64,000 nt of DNA. It comes from an uncultured Lachnospiraceae bacterium. GTDB lineage: Bacteria > Bacillota > Clostridia > Lachnospirales > Lachnospiraceae. The stretch lies in NCBI GenBank assembly GCA_910585465.1, contig CAJUEW010000015.1, positions 1-64,000 of the forward strand, in the 5' to 3' direction. Both the position numbers and the translations under genes were made by a program. The notes below the pieces were generated by a model that searched no databases, had not been told where the DNA came from, and was given only the letters and a program-made list of their open reading frames with translations. Shown in pieces: positions 8,488-17,888 of this stretch. Position 1 is the stretch's first letter. Every line of letters begins with the position of its first letter.

Positions 8488-8676
8488 TTATTCTCCTGAA
8501 TCTGCCTCCGTTTCGTCTTTTATAATGATAAGCTGCCCCTGTTGGCATTTCATGGTAATTTTATCCCCTGCGGAGAATCCGGCCTTTTCAAGCCATTTTC
8601 CCTGGAAAAGAATCTGCGGCGGTGCTTCTTTGAAAGTCCCTCATCCATTATAAACTGTTAGTCTGCGTTCCTCCAT
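8488..8676 (-). pseudogene. SymE-like toxin, interrupted by in-frame TGA
   Basis: Sixty-three codons read MEERRLTVYNG, stop, GTFKEAPPQILFQGKWLEKAGFSAG... and end QLIIIKDETEADSGE. The LTVYNG start and GKWLEKAGF-x-x-GD core are SymE/AbrB-fold toxin features. The stop at 8641-8643 (TGA) is in frame and falls where tryptophan would fit (NGW), so a TGG-to-TGA change likely inactivated it. AAGGAGG abuts the ATG, which is too close for efficient use. Assignment is based on motif memory. Confidence 0.6.
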
Positions 8677-8727
8677 CCTCCTTATCTGTTGCCATCCGGC
8701 ACACGATTTCCAATACATTTCCATCCT

Positions 8728-9105
8728 CTAGACAGATTCGCAGAATTCCACAAACGCCTTTGATGTATACTGTGAGCCCTGATCGCTGTGCAGGATCAGT
8801 TCCCCTTTGACTGCCGGCTGTGAATCCAGCACTTTGTGCAAAGTACGGATTACAAGGTCACTGGTGATGTGACGGTCTGTGATACTGGCAACAACACTTC
8901 GGTCATGCAGATCTATGATTGTGCCGTTATATCTCACTTCACGGTCTGCAAGGAACAGACAGGTAAAGTCTATACACCATTTGGGGTTCACTTTATCTGC
9001 GGTGAAGTTCTGATTCAGCTTATTTTCAAATATCCTGTGCGGCTTTCCCTGTTTATAATCCGGCTTTTTCGGCCGGACGATTTTTTCAAAATCCAGAGCC
9101 GCACT
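8728..9105 (-). mobile_element. IS3-family transposase (OrfB) fragment
   Basis: The frame holds part of a DDE integrase core: the first aspartate in NPKWCIDFTCLF and the second in LILHSDQGSQYTSKAF; the third acidic residue and the C-terminus are gone. Upstream in the same frame RPKKPDYKQGKPHRIFENKLNQNFTADKV is the usual linker of IS150-like OrfB. Both ends are cut, at the SymE remnant and at the end of the MATE gene. It differs from the IS3 element at 21.5 kb. Confidence 0.8.
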
Positions 9106-9114
9106 ATTTTCCCA

Positions 9115-10484
9115 TCATGAAAGTTCCTGTGTGCGTCTCTGATACTCTTTTGCCCGTTTTCCAGAAACCACAAGATAAAGCACAATGGTCAAAGTATATG
9201 AAAGGATATCCGCAATCGGCTGTGCCCATACGAGTCCCATCATTCCATAGATGTCTTTCATGATAAAGAGCGCCGGGATATAAACAATACCCTGGCGGCT
9301 GATATTAACAATCAGGGAAGCAACGGCAGAGCCAAAGCCCTGCAGTGCATTGTTCAGCACACAGTAAATCCCGGCAAGGAAACTGGTACAGAGCATAATC
9401 CTTGAAAAAGACACGCCATAGGCAAAGGCATCCGGATCAGAGAGGAAAGCCCCTACCAGAGGTACAATGAACAAGTAACTCAAAACCACCATGATAACAC
9501 TCAGTCCAAAACCGCTGAGCAGGGAAAAACGAATGATTTTTTACATCTCGGATAATCCCCCGATCCCGCACAGTATCCCACCAGAGGCTGGATTCCCTGC
9601 CCAAAGCCGATACAGAGCAGCCCCGTGATCTTTAAAAGGTTTGTTGCAACGCCAATGCCCGCAAGCTGTAGATTTCCATACCCGACCATCAGCTTATTCA
9701 AAACCATATGGGAAATGCATATAAACAATGTGCTTAAAGATGCCGGAAACCCGATTTTAAATACACCTGTGCAGATTCCGTCTTTCATAGAGAAATCTTT
9801 CGGGTGAATACTGAGCATGGATTTTCCGCCGCAAAAATATTGGACATAATAAATTGTACCCACCAAATTACCGATTACTGTAGCAATAGCCGCACCTTTT
9901 GTGTCCATATGAAATCCGAGGATCATAATCGGGTCAAGGACAATATTCGTCAAGTTGCCGATGAGCTGCCCCATCATCACTTTTGTGGACTGCCCCTCTG
10001 CCCGCAGCACATTGGAAAAACAACCATTGATGACTACAAAAGCTCCTGAAATTGCCACAATACCGAGATAATCCTTTGTAAAATCCCAGGTCTCATGATT
10101 TGCGCCCAGAAGGGTCAGGAGCGGATTCATAAAAATCCACAGAATAATGGAAAACACAAGGCCTATGGCAGCGCTTCCCCACATACAGAAAGAAGATACC
10201 TTTTTTGCGTATTCCCCTTCTCCGGCTCCAAGCTTTCGTGAAATCACAGATGTGCCGCCCATCCCAAACACGGTTCCCAGAGCAGAATAAATCACGAACA
10301 CCTGGGAAGCAAGGGTGATTGCCGAAACCTGCATGGGGTCTCCGGTCTGCCCGATAAAAAAGGTGTCCGCCAGATTGTAGATCAGCACCATCATCATGGC
10401 TGCCATGGATGGCACCGCATTCTGAAACACTGCCCGCGGTACAGACATAGAACTGAATACTTCCAATGATTTTTTCTCACTCAT
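9115..10484 (-). pseudogene. MATE-family efflux transporter with one frameshift
   Basis: Two frames together make a full-length (about 455 residue) MATE transporter with twelve hydrophobic segments; PSMAAMMMVLIYNLADTFFIGQTGD and LNKLMVGYGNLQLAGIGVATN are typical. The break is at a run of six T (9537-9542); one more A on the coding strand restores KKIIRFSLLSGFGLSVIMVV and joins both halves. MATE proteins export drugs or metabolites using Na+ or H+ gradients. The start at 10484 has GGAG upstream. The IS3 fragment abuts its 3' end. Confidence 0.8.
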
Positions 10485-10499
10485 ATTAATCTCCATTCC

Positions 10500-10517
10500 G
10501 CCGCCTTCGTCGGCGGC
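10500..10517 (-). promoter_or_regulatory. GC hairpin just before MATE ribosome site
   Basis: GCCGCC (10500-10505), a six-base loop and GGCGGC (10512-10517) form a strong hairpin immediately 5' of the MATE translation start region. It could limit translation or mark a truncated leader. Confidence 0.35.
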
Positions 10518-10537
10518 ACAAATAGCTGTGAAAGATT

Positions 10538-10565
10538 TTGACTACCTCCACTTTCTTGGTACAAT
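10538..10565 (+). promoter_or_regulatory. Orphan sigma-A promoter on plus strand
   Basis: TTGACT, a 16-bp spacer and TACAAT make a good promoter reading rightwards, away from MATE, into about 300 bp with no gene before the antisense end of hsdS. A GGGGAGGTG follows at about 10594. It may be the residue of a deleted gene or drive a short RNA. Confidence 0.35.
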
Positions 10566-10864
10566 AGTTGCCAGAAGCTACACTACAAAGCACGGGGAGG
10601 TGAGTCGCAAAAACTCTCTTCGTTTTAGACAGCATATCAATCAGTGTAAGCACCATCGTTCAAGCACAAATAAATGTCTCTTTTAGAACGTACACTAAGA
10701 ATCTGAAAGCCTGGAATCATACATCTGCAGACAAAAAATGCATATATGATTTCCCATATCCAATTCCTGTCATTCCACGACAACGGCATCAAGGACGACA
10801 GGTATTTATTCTATGTCCTCATATGAAACACAGAAAAAATTTAGTCTCATGATTTGACAGGAAA

Positions 10865-10898
10865 ACGGAGAGGAACCCTTCTCTGGAATCCTCTCCGT
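10865..10898 (-). terminator. Terminator of orphan hsdS
   Basis: ACGGAGAGGA and TCCTCTCCGT form a perfect 10-bp stem; on the minus strand it is followed by TTTCC. It lies 74 bp after the hsdS stop. The remainder of 10.57-10.86 kb shows no gene. Confidence 0.7.
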
Positions 10899-10971
10899 CT
10901 GTCATCCTGCACTTATTGAAATGCCAATGTTCAATAAGGCATCATTTTCATTATTTCTCTATGTACTCTGA

Positions 10972-12321
10972 TTATTTGGAACCGGGTAATTTCACCATTT
11001 CCCCCGCCCATTCCTCCGCAGGGTCATTTGTTCCCAGCTCGCCACGGAACGCACGAGCTAAAATCGCCTTTTTCATGGTGTCAATCTGGATGAGGACAGC
11101 TTCGGCGGATTCTTTGGCTTGCTGCTCTTTGCTCAGTAAGCTAATGATACAACTTATAATTTCCTTTTGCTCAGATTGTGAAGCAATCGGAACCTCAAAT
11201 TCCATCAAGGCTTTTGCATTAATGCTTTCTACGGTGGTTCCGTTTTTCATACAAGAATCAAGTATTCTTTTTTCAGCATTTTTACACACCCAGAAAAAAT
11301 ACTCCAAGTCCAAGTCATCAACAGGAGAAATTGCTTTCAAATCCTGATTAATGGTAAAGGGAACTTTCACCATTGCAATTGGAAATGTCCTTCTCAGGAT
11401 GCCACTTCTCATAACAAAAAGGACAGAGGGTTTCTCAATATAATTTGTAGAAGAATTTTCTACTCCTGTCATATTTGTGTGCATAAGTGTATCTTCAATT
11501 ACATCTGATTTCATATCTTTTGATGTGACCCAAAGCAAATCTCCATCATTCCAATACTCAGGATGTACCATGCTTGGAGTACCGCCGCCATACCAATCAC
11601 CACACTCCCTTAATTTTCGCTTTTTCCAACTATCTAACTCCACCCCATTCTCATTTCTCCACTTCTCCGTCAACTCCCCCGTAAACGCCTTATGCAGAAT
11701 CGCAGACCTCCGCTGTTCAAAACCGTCCACCACGGCCTGCGCTTTTTCCTTCGCTTCGTCCAGCTTGGCAAACAGGCTTTCAATGCAGGAGACAATACGC
11801 TGTTGTTCTGGGAGAGGAGGAAGTGGAATTTCATGCGCTTTAATAATCTCTTGAGAAATATTCGGTTGCGCACCACCCTTTCCCAACTTAACAAAATTGT
11901 CTTTCTCTGAACAGGCATAATAGAACAAATATTTGAAATATACCGCCGACGATGCCACCCCACAGGCGCAGGCCTGATTAGTAGCAGCTTCAATACCCAA
12001 AATACCAACTTTTCCAATAGTTGCGCCGTACATAGCTATCGCAATCGTATTAACAGGAAATAATTTGGCACTGGAATGGGCAATGGCCTCGTCTGATATA
12101 TGTTCTTCTGTTTCAAAGATATAGCCGTCATTTAATTCACCTGTTTTTATCCATGGAACAACCCCCTGATAATACAGCGGATTTCTCCTTGAAGGTGTAC
12201 CGCCAGAACCCCATTGAGCTATATTTTGCATTTTTGTCCAGCACCAATTATCCGGCACCTGATACGGTTGCTCCTCTACCGGCACAAACGGGCTAGCAGG
12301 AGTTTCTTTTTTCTTCGCCAT
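10972..12321 (-). CDS. hsdS: Type I restriction specificity subunit HsdS (orphan)
   Basis: About 449 residues with two target-recognition domains and two conserved spacer regions. TRD1 begins with PDNWCWTKMQNIAQWGSGGTP and ends before IPLPPLPEQQRIVSCIESLFAKLDEAKEKAQ; TRD2 begins ECGDWYGGGTPSMVHPEYWNDGDLLWVTSKDM and ends before IASQSEQKEIISCI. The tail KKAILARAFRGELGTNDPAEE is typical. HsdS sets the DNA target of type I methylation and cleavage. No hsdR or complete hsdM accompanies it; only a C-terminal HsdM stub overlaps its start. It could work with the HsdM/HsdR encoded at 37-44 kb, although the two HsdS types may not match. Confidence 0.9.
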   Translation of the reverse strand: MAKKKETPASPFVPVEEQPYQVPDNWCWTKMQNIAQWGSGGTPSRRNPLYYQGVVPWIKTGELNDGYIFETEEHISDEAIAHSSAKLFPVNTIAIAMYGATIGKVGILGIEAATNQACACGVASSAVYFKYLFYYACSEKDNFVKLGKGGAQPNISQEIIKAHEIPLPPLPEQQRIVSCIESLFAKLDEAKEKAQAVVDGFEQRRSAILHKAFTGELTEKWRNENGVELDSWKKRKLRECGDWYGGGTPSMVHPEYWNDGDLLWVTSKDMKSDVIEDTLMHTNMTGVENSSTNYIEKPSVLFVMRSGILRRTFPIAMVKVPFTINQDLKAISPVDDLDLEYFFWVCKNAEKRILDSCMKNGTTVESINAKALMEFEVPIASQSEQKEIISCIISLLSKEQQAKESAEAVLIQIDTMKKAILARAFRGELGTNDPAEEWAGEMVKLPGSK

Positions 12322-12420
12322 CACTCCACCTCCGACAAGGCTTTCAGCTCGTTCACCGCGCTCTGCAAAAGGTCAACCGCCTCTTCCAACTGCACAATGT
12401 ATTGATCTTCACAAAACCGC
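12321..12420 (-). pseudogene. HsdM C-terminal stub
   Basis: About 30 codons ending in EDQYIVQLEEAVDLLQSAVNELKALSEVE overlap the hsdS start by the usual TGATG arrangement. This leucine-rich helix is the end of an HsdM methyltransferase; everything before it has been deleted. From 12.42 to 12.57 kb there are further short open stretches (MSVKYLTTVELFEQWNMFGE) that I do not recognise. Confidence 0.55.
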
Positions 12421-12575
12421 CCTGCGCCTTAAAATGTCCATCCTCACCAAACATATTCCATTGTTCAAATAACTCAACTGTTGTCAAATATTTCACACTC
12501 ATCATCCAGCTTTCACGCAACCGGAATAAACATATGTCTTCATATAATCTTCACCCCAGTTAAAGCAGACACCGT

Positions 12576-13505
12576 TTATAATTTGTCAGGGAAAATCTCT
12601 GTAAGCAGCTTATTTCTATAAGCTGCGTCTTCCGTTACCCTTTTAATATCATCTGTTCGATTATTAGACAGCAAATAACGTATGAGGGAAAGAATCGTAT
12701 CTTCTCCTTTCTCAATCCCTTTCTGAATCCCTTCCTCAATCCCCTTCTGAATTCCTTTCTCAATCCCTTTATTTTCCACACGATCCAACACATCACACAT
12801 GGTTGTCTGCCCTCCTTTCATATCAGGACTATATACCTCTTCATAGCGATTGTCTTTCGTCATCACCGACATAAGCTGCAATAATTCGTGTACATGCTTT
12901 ATTGTAGCCTGCGGCGCCGTATAATTCTTATTTTTCCGCATCTGCACAAAATAATCCGCCACGATTTTAAAGTCGCTGGAGAACATCTGCACCTGTTCGT
13001 CAGTAAGATATGCGATTTCATACAGATTCATATGGTAGTCATTCACAAACGGCTCTAATTCTTCCGGGATATCGAGACACTCGTATAATGTCCGCGGCGT
13101 TTTCCAGCGTCTGTCGTATCCAAAATACAATACCAGCGTCACCACGGGATACCTCGGCACCGCTTTCCCGCTCTTTTCCTTCATCTCCTTATCGGCCAAC
13201 AGCTGCGCCCGGTAAGCTGTCCCGTCATAAGAAAACAACCGAAGCGGCATATCATAGTCAATATCCGTCTGATTCTCCAATCCATACAATGCAATGCGCA
13301 CGAACCCTTTCCGCCAGTATTTCGCGACATCCCGTTCCTGCTCATGTAACTTCCCGTCTGCCTTATAGGTGGACTTGGGGCTCTCATCAACCAGTTCATC
13401 CTCCTTCACAAGAAGTTTTCCGCCAAACAACAGTACATTGATAATATCGGCAAACACGTCATTGTACGCCTCCAATGTCTTCTCGGCAATATCTTTCTCT
13501 GCCAT
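12576..13505 (-). CDS. Rpn-family PD-(D/E)XK recombination-promoting nuclease/putative transposase
   Basis: A 309-residue protein with the Rpn family layout: N-terminal helical segment, IALYGLENQTDIDYDMPLRLFSYDGTAY (acidic residues of the nuclease core near 80-100), PVVTLVLYFGYDRRWKTPRTLYE, a helical middle, and a C-terminal run of KGIEKGIQKG-type repeats before LIRYLLSNNRTDDIKRV. Characterised Rpn proteins cut DNA and raise recombination. The GIEKG/GIQKG repeats (near 12.70-12.78 kb) are typically variable in copy number. A strong promoter lies upstream at 13546-13573. Intact. Confidence 0.8.
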   Translation of the reverse strand: MAEKDIAEKTLEAYNDVFADIINVLLFGGKLLVKEDELVDESPKSTYKADGKLHEQERDVAKYWRKGFVRIALYGLENQTDIDYDMPLRLFSYDGTAYRAQLLADKEMKEKSGKAVPRYPVVTLVLYFGYDRRWKTPRTLYECLDIPEELEPFVNDYHMNLYEIAYLTDEQVQMFSSDFKIVADYFVQMRKNKNYTAPQATIKHVHELLQLMSVMTKDNRYEEVYSPDMKGGQTTMCDVLDRVENKGIEKGIQKGIEEGIQKGIEKGEDTILSLIRYLLSNNRTDDIKRVTEDAAYRNKLLTEIFPDKL

Positions 13506-13545
13506 AGCATCACCTCTTTCTGCAAGGCATTTTTCTCCTACATCT

Positions 13546-13573
13546 ATTATACAGCGAATAATGCCCTGTGCAA
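13546..13573 (-). promoter_or_regulatory. Promoter of Rpn-family gene
   Basis: TTGCAC, a 16-bp spacer and TATAAT on the minus strand, about 40 bp before the start codon. Confidence 0.65.
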
Positions 13574-13678
13574 ATAAAAATTCACTTAATTATGTTTGGG
13601 AAATCCATCCCACACAGAAAATTTTACCAGTACGAAACAGGCATCTTCCATTATAACAGCCCCGTGTCTTAGGAAACC

Positions 13679-14518
13679 TTATCCGCTATATTTCCCGCAA
13701 AACAAAAATTCTGTATAAAGAAAACGGGGAATATCCTTGTTATTAGAATACTCCCCGCCCAGTTTTTCAGTCATCTGAATATCGAAATCCTGCTCTAATA
13801 CCTTTTGCTTATCCTCCGCCTTTATATCCGAAGATAGAAGCACTCCAAGAAGTTTTAGTATTCCATCAAAGTTTTTATCCCCGGAGTTACCAAGACATAT
13901 CATCACTGATATAATTAAATCATAATATTCTGATCTTTCTTTCACTGTCCCCACACAGTTTTCTTCTTTAAGTGAATATTTTGTAATCGTATTTTCCCGT
14001 CCCTTTGGCGGATTCATACAAATCCATATGGAATAAACCTTCTTGATTTTCTCATAATGAGATTTTGTAAACACCGTTCCGTATTGCGATGATATCATTC
14101 GGCTGCAATAATATATACTGCGCTTTATAAGCGGATAATCGGGGTAAAAATCATTCTGTGCCTCCACATTTATGATCATTTGAACAATTTCCCTGCTACC
14201 GGGAACCATCACTTCAAATCGAATGTCAAAAGTAACGGTTCCCTCCATAACCGTAGTGTCTTCAACCCCTACCCCCTTGTATTTTGGGAGCCATATCAGT
14301 TTCATCGGGCATAACTGCGCTTTCAGATACTTGAGATTCCCCGACTATATATTGCCCCGCTATTTCCTTTATACTTATATTCTGAAATTCCAGCGTACAA
14401 CTTTTAAGTATATGGGCTAAAATTATTTTATCAGCCAAAAGTTTTTGACCGCTGCATCATATGCTATATTTTCTTCCGTTATTTGTATATCCCTGTATAA
14501 TGTCGTTGCCGTTTCCAA
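13679..14518 (-). pseudogene. PD-(D/E)XK nuclease-family transposase with two frameshifts
   Basis: Three frame pieces join into one protein: LYRDIQITEENIAYDAAVK, then (one added A at the T-run 14442-14446) KLLADKIILAHILKSCTLEF, then (one G fewer at the C-run 14272-14276) VGVEDTTVMEGTVTFDIRFEV, the strand-helix carrying the catalytic D, with IINVEAQNDFYPDYPLIKRSIYYC supplying the E-x-Q variant of the active site. This is the PDDEXK_2 transposase-like family common in Lachnospiraceae. A TTG start at 14518 has GGGAG before it. The longest intact piece covers 208 residues. Confidence 0.7.
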
Positions 14519-14639
14519 CCTTATCTCCCTTCAGTTATTTCTATTATATGTAATCATGCTGCCCAAAACAAGCCTGTTTTTACATTTTCGCCTATCTGAA
14601 CAGCCTTCATTATCCTTGCCATATCGAAGCCTGTTTCAT

Positions 14640-14925
14640 TTTCTCTGTAAAAGGTGCAAATCAGGTGCAAATTGCACCGATGTACAACCAAAATCCTTGA
14701 TTTTCCTTACTTTTTTGCTGTATATTCATACAATGCCGTGGCAGACGAAAAGTATTTTTATCATCTTGATTATATCCTTTCATAAGCCTACAAACCTTGA
14801 TATTTCAGGCTTTTTGGCACTTTTCTTCAATTTTGTATTTTGCCCCAAACCTACGCAATTCTTTATAATTCTACGCAAATTCACGGGCAAATGGTGTAGT
14901 AAGTGGTGTAGTAAATCGATAAATT
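14640..14925. other. Second integrase-end region with direct repeats
   Basis: No gene seen. Contains AGGTGCAAAT twice near 14655-14675 followed by its inverse TTGCACC, and AATGGTGTAGTAA/GTGGTGTAGTAAA near 14890, resembling the repeats at 1.39-1.74 kb. Candidate arm-type integrase sites. Confidence 0.45.
14734..14756 (+). repeat. 23-bp core repeat, copy 2
   Basis: Identical to 1471-1493 in the same orientation; 170 bp beyond the end of the second integrase remnant. Followed about 75 bp later by TTTTTGGCAC, which is also present at the same distance in copy 1. Confidence 0.5.
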
Positions 14926-14926
14926 T

Positions 14927-15435
14927 TCAACCTGATTTTCTCTGCTTTCCCTGCGTATCGTTTTCTTTAAAGTTAATGATTTTCGCCATCTGTTCAGCTG
15001 CCCGATCATAGCTGGCATGAGTATAGACATTCAGCGTAACTCCCACATCGGAATGTCCCATTACATACTGCAAGGTCTTAATGTCCATACCCGCATTTGC
15101 CATATTGGTACAAAAGGTGTGCCGAAATACATGAGGTGTGATATGCGGCAGGGGATTGTTCGGATGCAGTTTCTTGTATTTCTTCATTGCCCACCGCATC
15201 TCATTCTCGATATGTAGTGCCACTTTCGGGTGATTGTCTTTATCAATCAGAAGAAATCCGCTATAACCGTCTATTATCGCTTCTGTTTTCAGTTTCGGAC
15301 TGTTGGCAAGAATATTCTTCAAGCTGTGATACACTTCCTCTGTCATTGGGATAAAACGGCATCCGCACTCGGTCTTTGTTTTCTCCACATAGTATCTGCC
15401 GCCTCGTTCTCTGACAAGTTGCTTGTCAACTTTTT
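14927..15435 (-). pseudogene. Tyrosine integrase C-terminal fragment
   Basis: The frame is open from about 15435 (KKVDKQLVRERGGRYYVEKTKTECGCRFIPM) and contains ITPHVFRHTFCTNM (H-x-x-R) and VMGHSDVGVTLNVYTH (H and nucleophile Y). The first catalytic arginine and the N-terminal domains are absent. It is a different protein from the integrase remnant at 1.9-2.5 kb but of the same Tn916-like class. Confidence 0.8.
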
Positions 15436-15638
15436 TAGACTAATATTTTTTGCCTTTCGTCCGACGGCTCTCGTATATTACCTCTAACCTCCCCAACTGC
15501 CAAGCCAATAATCCAGTGCGGGGGAAAATGACAGACCTCCGCATATGGGGCGATTTCCCATAGCGGCGGTCGGATCTTGTACAGGGTTTTTCTTTATGTT
15601 CTCCGCAAATATCCAGTTGTCATCCTGCGAGCTGTTTC

Positions 15639-16268
15639 TTATACCGGGCACAGACTGCCGCGCTTTAATTTCAAAATAATATCCGCCTGTGCCGCCAGTT
15701 CGTTTGAATGGGTTACAACAATCACACATTTATTCAGCCCATGTGCGCTTTCTTTCAATATGCCCGTTATTTCCCCCGCAGTATCCTCGTCAAGGTTCCC
15801 TGTCGGCTCATCCGCTAAGATGACAGGGGTATCTGAGGCTAAAGCGCGGGCTATTGCCACACGCTGCTGCTGTCCGCCGGACAGCTTCATCACATTACGT
15901 TTTGCTTCCTCGGCTGTCAGCCCAAGCCGCAGGAGCATGGGTAGGGCGTCCTTTTTCGCTGTCAATGCCACATTTTCCATCGGCGTCATATAATCAATAA
16001 GGTTATAGCTTTGAAATATCAGTGAGACATGACTGCTCCTGTGACAGGCAAGCCCTCGCTGTGCAATATCCTCACTGTCAAAAAGGATTTCACCTTTTTG
16101 CGGAATATCCAGCCCGCCGATCAGCGACAACAGCGTTGTCTTGCCGGAGCCGGACGACCCAAGGATGGCATACATTTTCCCTGCTTCAAATTCAGTAGTT
16201 ACGTTTGACAATATCGGTCTGCCCTTCTCATAGGCATAACATATCTCTTTCATTTCCAGAACAGCCAT
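15639..16268 (-). CDS. ABC transporter ATP-binding protein (MacB/LolD type)
   Basis: About 209 residues with all ATPase motifs: Walker A GSSGSGKTT near residue 37, Q-loop IFQSYN near 85, signature LSGGQQQR near 133, Walker B VILADEPTGNLD and the H-loop histidine in VVTHS. The start at 16268 has AGGAGG nine bases upstream; it is placed just after the permease stop. The type of ATPase and the permease partner match MacB/Vex-like exporters of peptides or lipids involved in envelope stress. Encoded with a two-component system on the same strand. Confidence 0.9.
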   Translation of the reverse strand: MAVLEMKEICYAYEKGRPILSNVTTEFEAGKMYAILGSSGSGKTTLLSLIGGLDIPQKGEILFDSEDIAQRGLACHRSSHVSLIFQSYNLIDYMTPMENVALTAKKDALPMLLRLGLTAEEAKRNVMKLSGGQQQRVAIARALASDTPVILADEPTGNLDEDTAGEITGILKESAHGLNKCVIVVTHSNELAAQADIILKLKRGSLCPV

Positions 16269-16282
16269 TCTGCATTTCCTCC

Positions 16283-17731
16283 TCAACTCATTTTTGATAA
16301 AATTTTATGGGGTTTCAGGCGCATTACCGACAGTGAGGAAATGCCCACCGAAAGAATGATAACGGTCATGCCTATAAGGTAGAGCTGCAACATATTGCAA
16401 AAATCAATCTTAACGCTGATCTGCTCCCTATCTGCTTCTGCCCCGTCTATCGAAACTTCCACTTCCGGGGCGGTATCCTGACCGGAAGGCATATCAGACA
16501 AATCAGAATCATCTTTTATGCTGACCACCACATCCTTACTGAATCCGTCTTTTTGGGTTATGGCCACTCCCGCTGCCTGTTCATCACTAACTGAAATATT
16601 CTGCTGCAGCAATCCACTCGCAAACTGCCCTGCAACTGCACTGCTTGTAAAATAAGAGCATCCAAAAGCGATCACCGCAATCATCAAAGCCTCCGTGAGA
16701 TATTGTCCTATTATCCTTGTCTTTCCAATTCCAAGGGATAGCAATACACCTGTTTCGTGGATGCGGCTCCTTCCCCACATGGTGAGTATCAATGAGAGGA
16801 TGACCGCGCTCACCAATGCAATCACCCATATTATGGATGACATCAAAGCCTGCAGTTTCTGCAATGGCGCAGCCGCATCCAGATAAGTCTGGTTGTTGGT
16901 TGTGACCGCAAAGGCACGCCAGTCAACAGAGGATAGTCCATTCACTTTTGAAATGATGCTGTCAAGCTGCGCCGGATCATATACGGTAAATGCCACGCTG
17001 TCAAAGCCCGCCGGTTTATCCCCGAATAAGTCCTGCAAAGTATTAATGTCAGTAAAAATCTGGTTTTCTGCTTTTTCATAAGTGACAATATTGGCAAGCG
17101 GCGAATCGGGTTTTAGAATCTCGTAAATGCCGATGACCCTGACATCTACAGTCCTGTCAGCCTGCAGGGAAATAAAGCTGCCTAATCCCAGACTGTTCGC
17201 CTCTGCCAGGTCTTTGCTGATAACTGCAACATTGCTTTCATTTCCCGTGATATGGTTTCCTTCAATCAGTTTGGCAATTCCTGATTGAAAAAAACTGCTG
17301 TTTTCAGTATCCGCCACAGTCCTGGCATATACCAGATTATTAAACTCCGCTTTCATAGGGACATTTCCGGGAAATACATCAAGGGCTGTGGAAACAAAAG
17401 TCTTGGTTTCAGCATCATAGCTTTTCATGCCGTCTATGGACATGACGGCATCAATCACGTCCTGTGTAATGGGAAGTTCTGTCCAAAGTTCCACATTGCC
17501 CTCCCCGTCATTCGTTTCCCTGAAATATGGATTGCTTTCTGAAAATTCAACTGTAATGTAAAATTCGCCGCCTAAAGCCTCCCTCAGTTTTTTTTGCTCC
17601 GCCTGTGATACCTTTTCAACCGAAAGCCCGGTCAATACAAAAGTTGCCATAATAAGAAGAATGAAAAAGAGCAGAACGCTTTTCCCCTTTTTCCGTGTGA
17701 CGTAGAGATACGCCCGTCTGATAGTTCCCAT
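16283..17731 (-). CDS. FtsX/MacB-type ABC transporter permease
   Basis: About 482 residues: an N-terminal membrane segment (SVLLFFILLIMATFVLTGL, residues about 17-35), a large extracytoplasmic domain of roughly 250 residues, then three membrane segments, WVIALVSAVILSLILTMW, ALMIAVIAFGCSYF, and LYLIGMTVIILSVGISSLSV near the end. The ABGFHIJ motif GVLLSLGIGKTRI marks the coupling region. The start at 17731 has GGAGG at the right distance; a longer frame to 17881 would read through the operator and promoter. The C-terminal insertion (KDDSDLSDMPSGQ...) is unusual. Works with the ATPase encoded next. Confidence 0.85.
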   Translation of the reverse strand: MGTIRRAYLYVTRKKGKSVLLFFILLIMATFVLTGLSVEKVSQAEQKKLREALGGEFYITVEFSESNPYFRETNDGEGNVELWTELPITQDVIDAVMSIDGMKSYDAETKTFVSTALDVFPGNVPMKAEFNNLVYARTVADTENSSFFQSGIAKLIEGNHITGNESNVAVISKDLAEANSLGLGSFISLQADRTVDVRVIGIYEILKPDSPLANIVTYEKAENQIFTDINTLQDLFGDKPAGFDSVAFTVYDPAQLDSIISKVNGLSSVDWRAFAVTTNNQTYLDAAAPLQKLQALMSSIIWVIALVSAVILSLILTMWGRSRIHETGVLLSLGIGKTRIIGQYLTEALMIAVIAFGCSYFTSSAVAGQFASGLLQQNISVSDEQAAGVAITQKDGFSKDVVVSIKDDSDLSDMPSGQDTAPEVEVSIDGAEADREQISVKIDFCNMLQLYLIGMTVIILSVGISSLSVMRLKPHKILSKMS

Positions 17732-17774
17732 TTTGATACCTCCGTTTTCTTCGGTTATTCTTTCTGATGCTGGT

Positions 17775-17807
17775 ATCGTACACCCCCAATGTGGAATCAG
17801 TATGAAA
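17775..17807 (-). promoter_or_regulatory. Response-regulator operator and promoter of the ABC operon
   Basis: The minus strand has direct repeats TTTCATA and TTCCACA with 11-bp spacing (17787-17807), followed six bases after CACATTG by TACGAT as -10. The same 21-bp site with two differences precedes the response-regulator gene (19701-19721), and the -10 positions coincide. Such 11-bp direct repeats suit OmpR-family dimers. Confidence 0.6.
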
Positions 17808-17888
17808 CGTATGTGGAACAGAAAAGAAATTAAAAAAACTCCCCATTCTGCCGGAGAGCTTTTCCCATTCATTATTTCCAATGAATTG

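Noticed and set aside
7734..8643. TGA as a tryptophan codon (recoded mobile element)
   Set aside because: Intact neighbouring genes end in TGA and overlap starts with TGA (for example the hsdS, flavodoxin and two-component operons), so TGA is a stop here; nonsense mutation is simpler.
12703..12775. CRISPR-like repeat
   Set aside because: The repeats encode GIEKG/GIQKG in the Rpn protein and are coding tandem repeats without spacers.
15484..15729. Minus-strand frame overlapping the end of the ABC ATPase gene
   Set aside because: It overlaps a certain ATPase gene in another frame; the part past 15639 (GGLSFSPALDYWLGSWGG) does not match a family I know and lacks an independent start.
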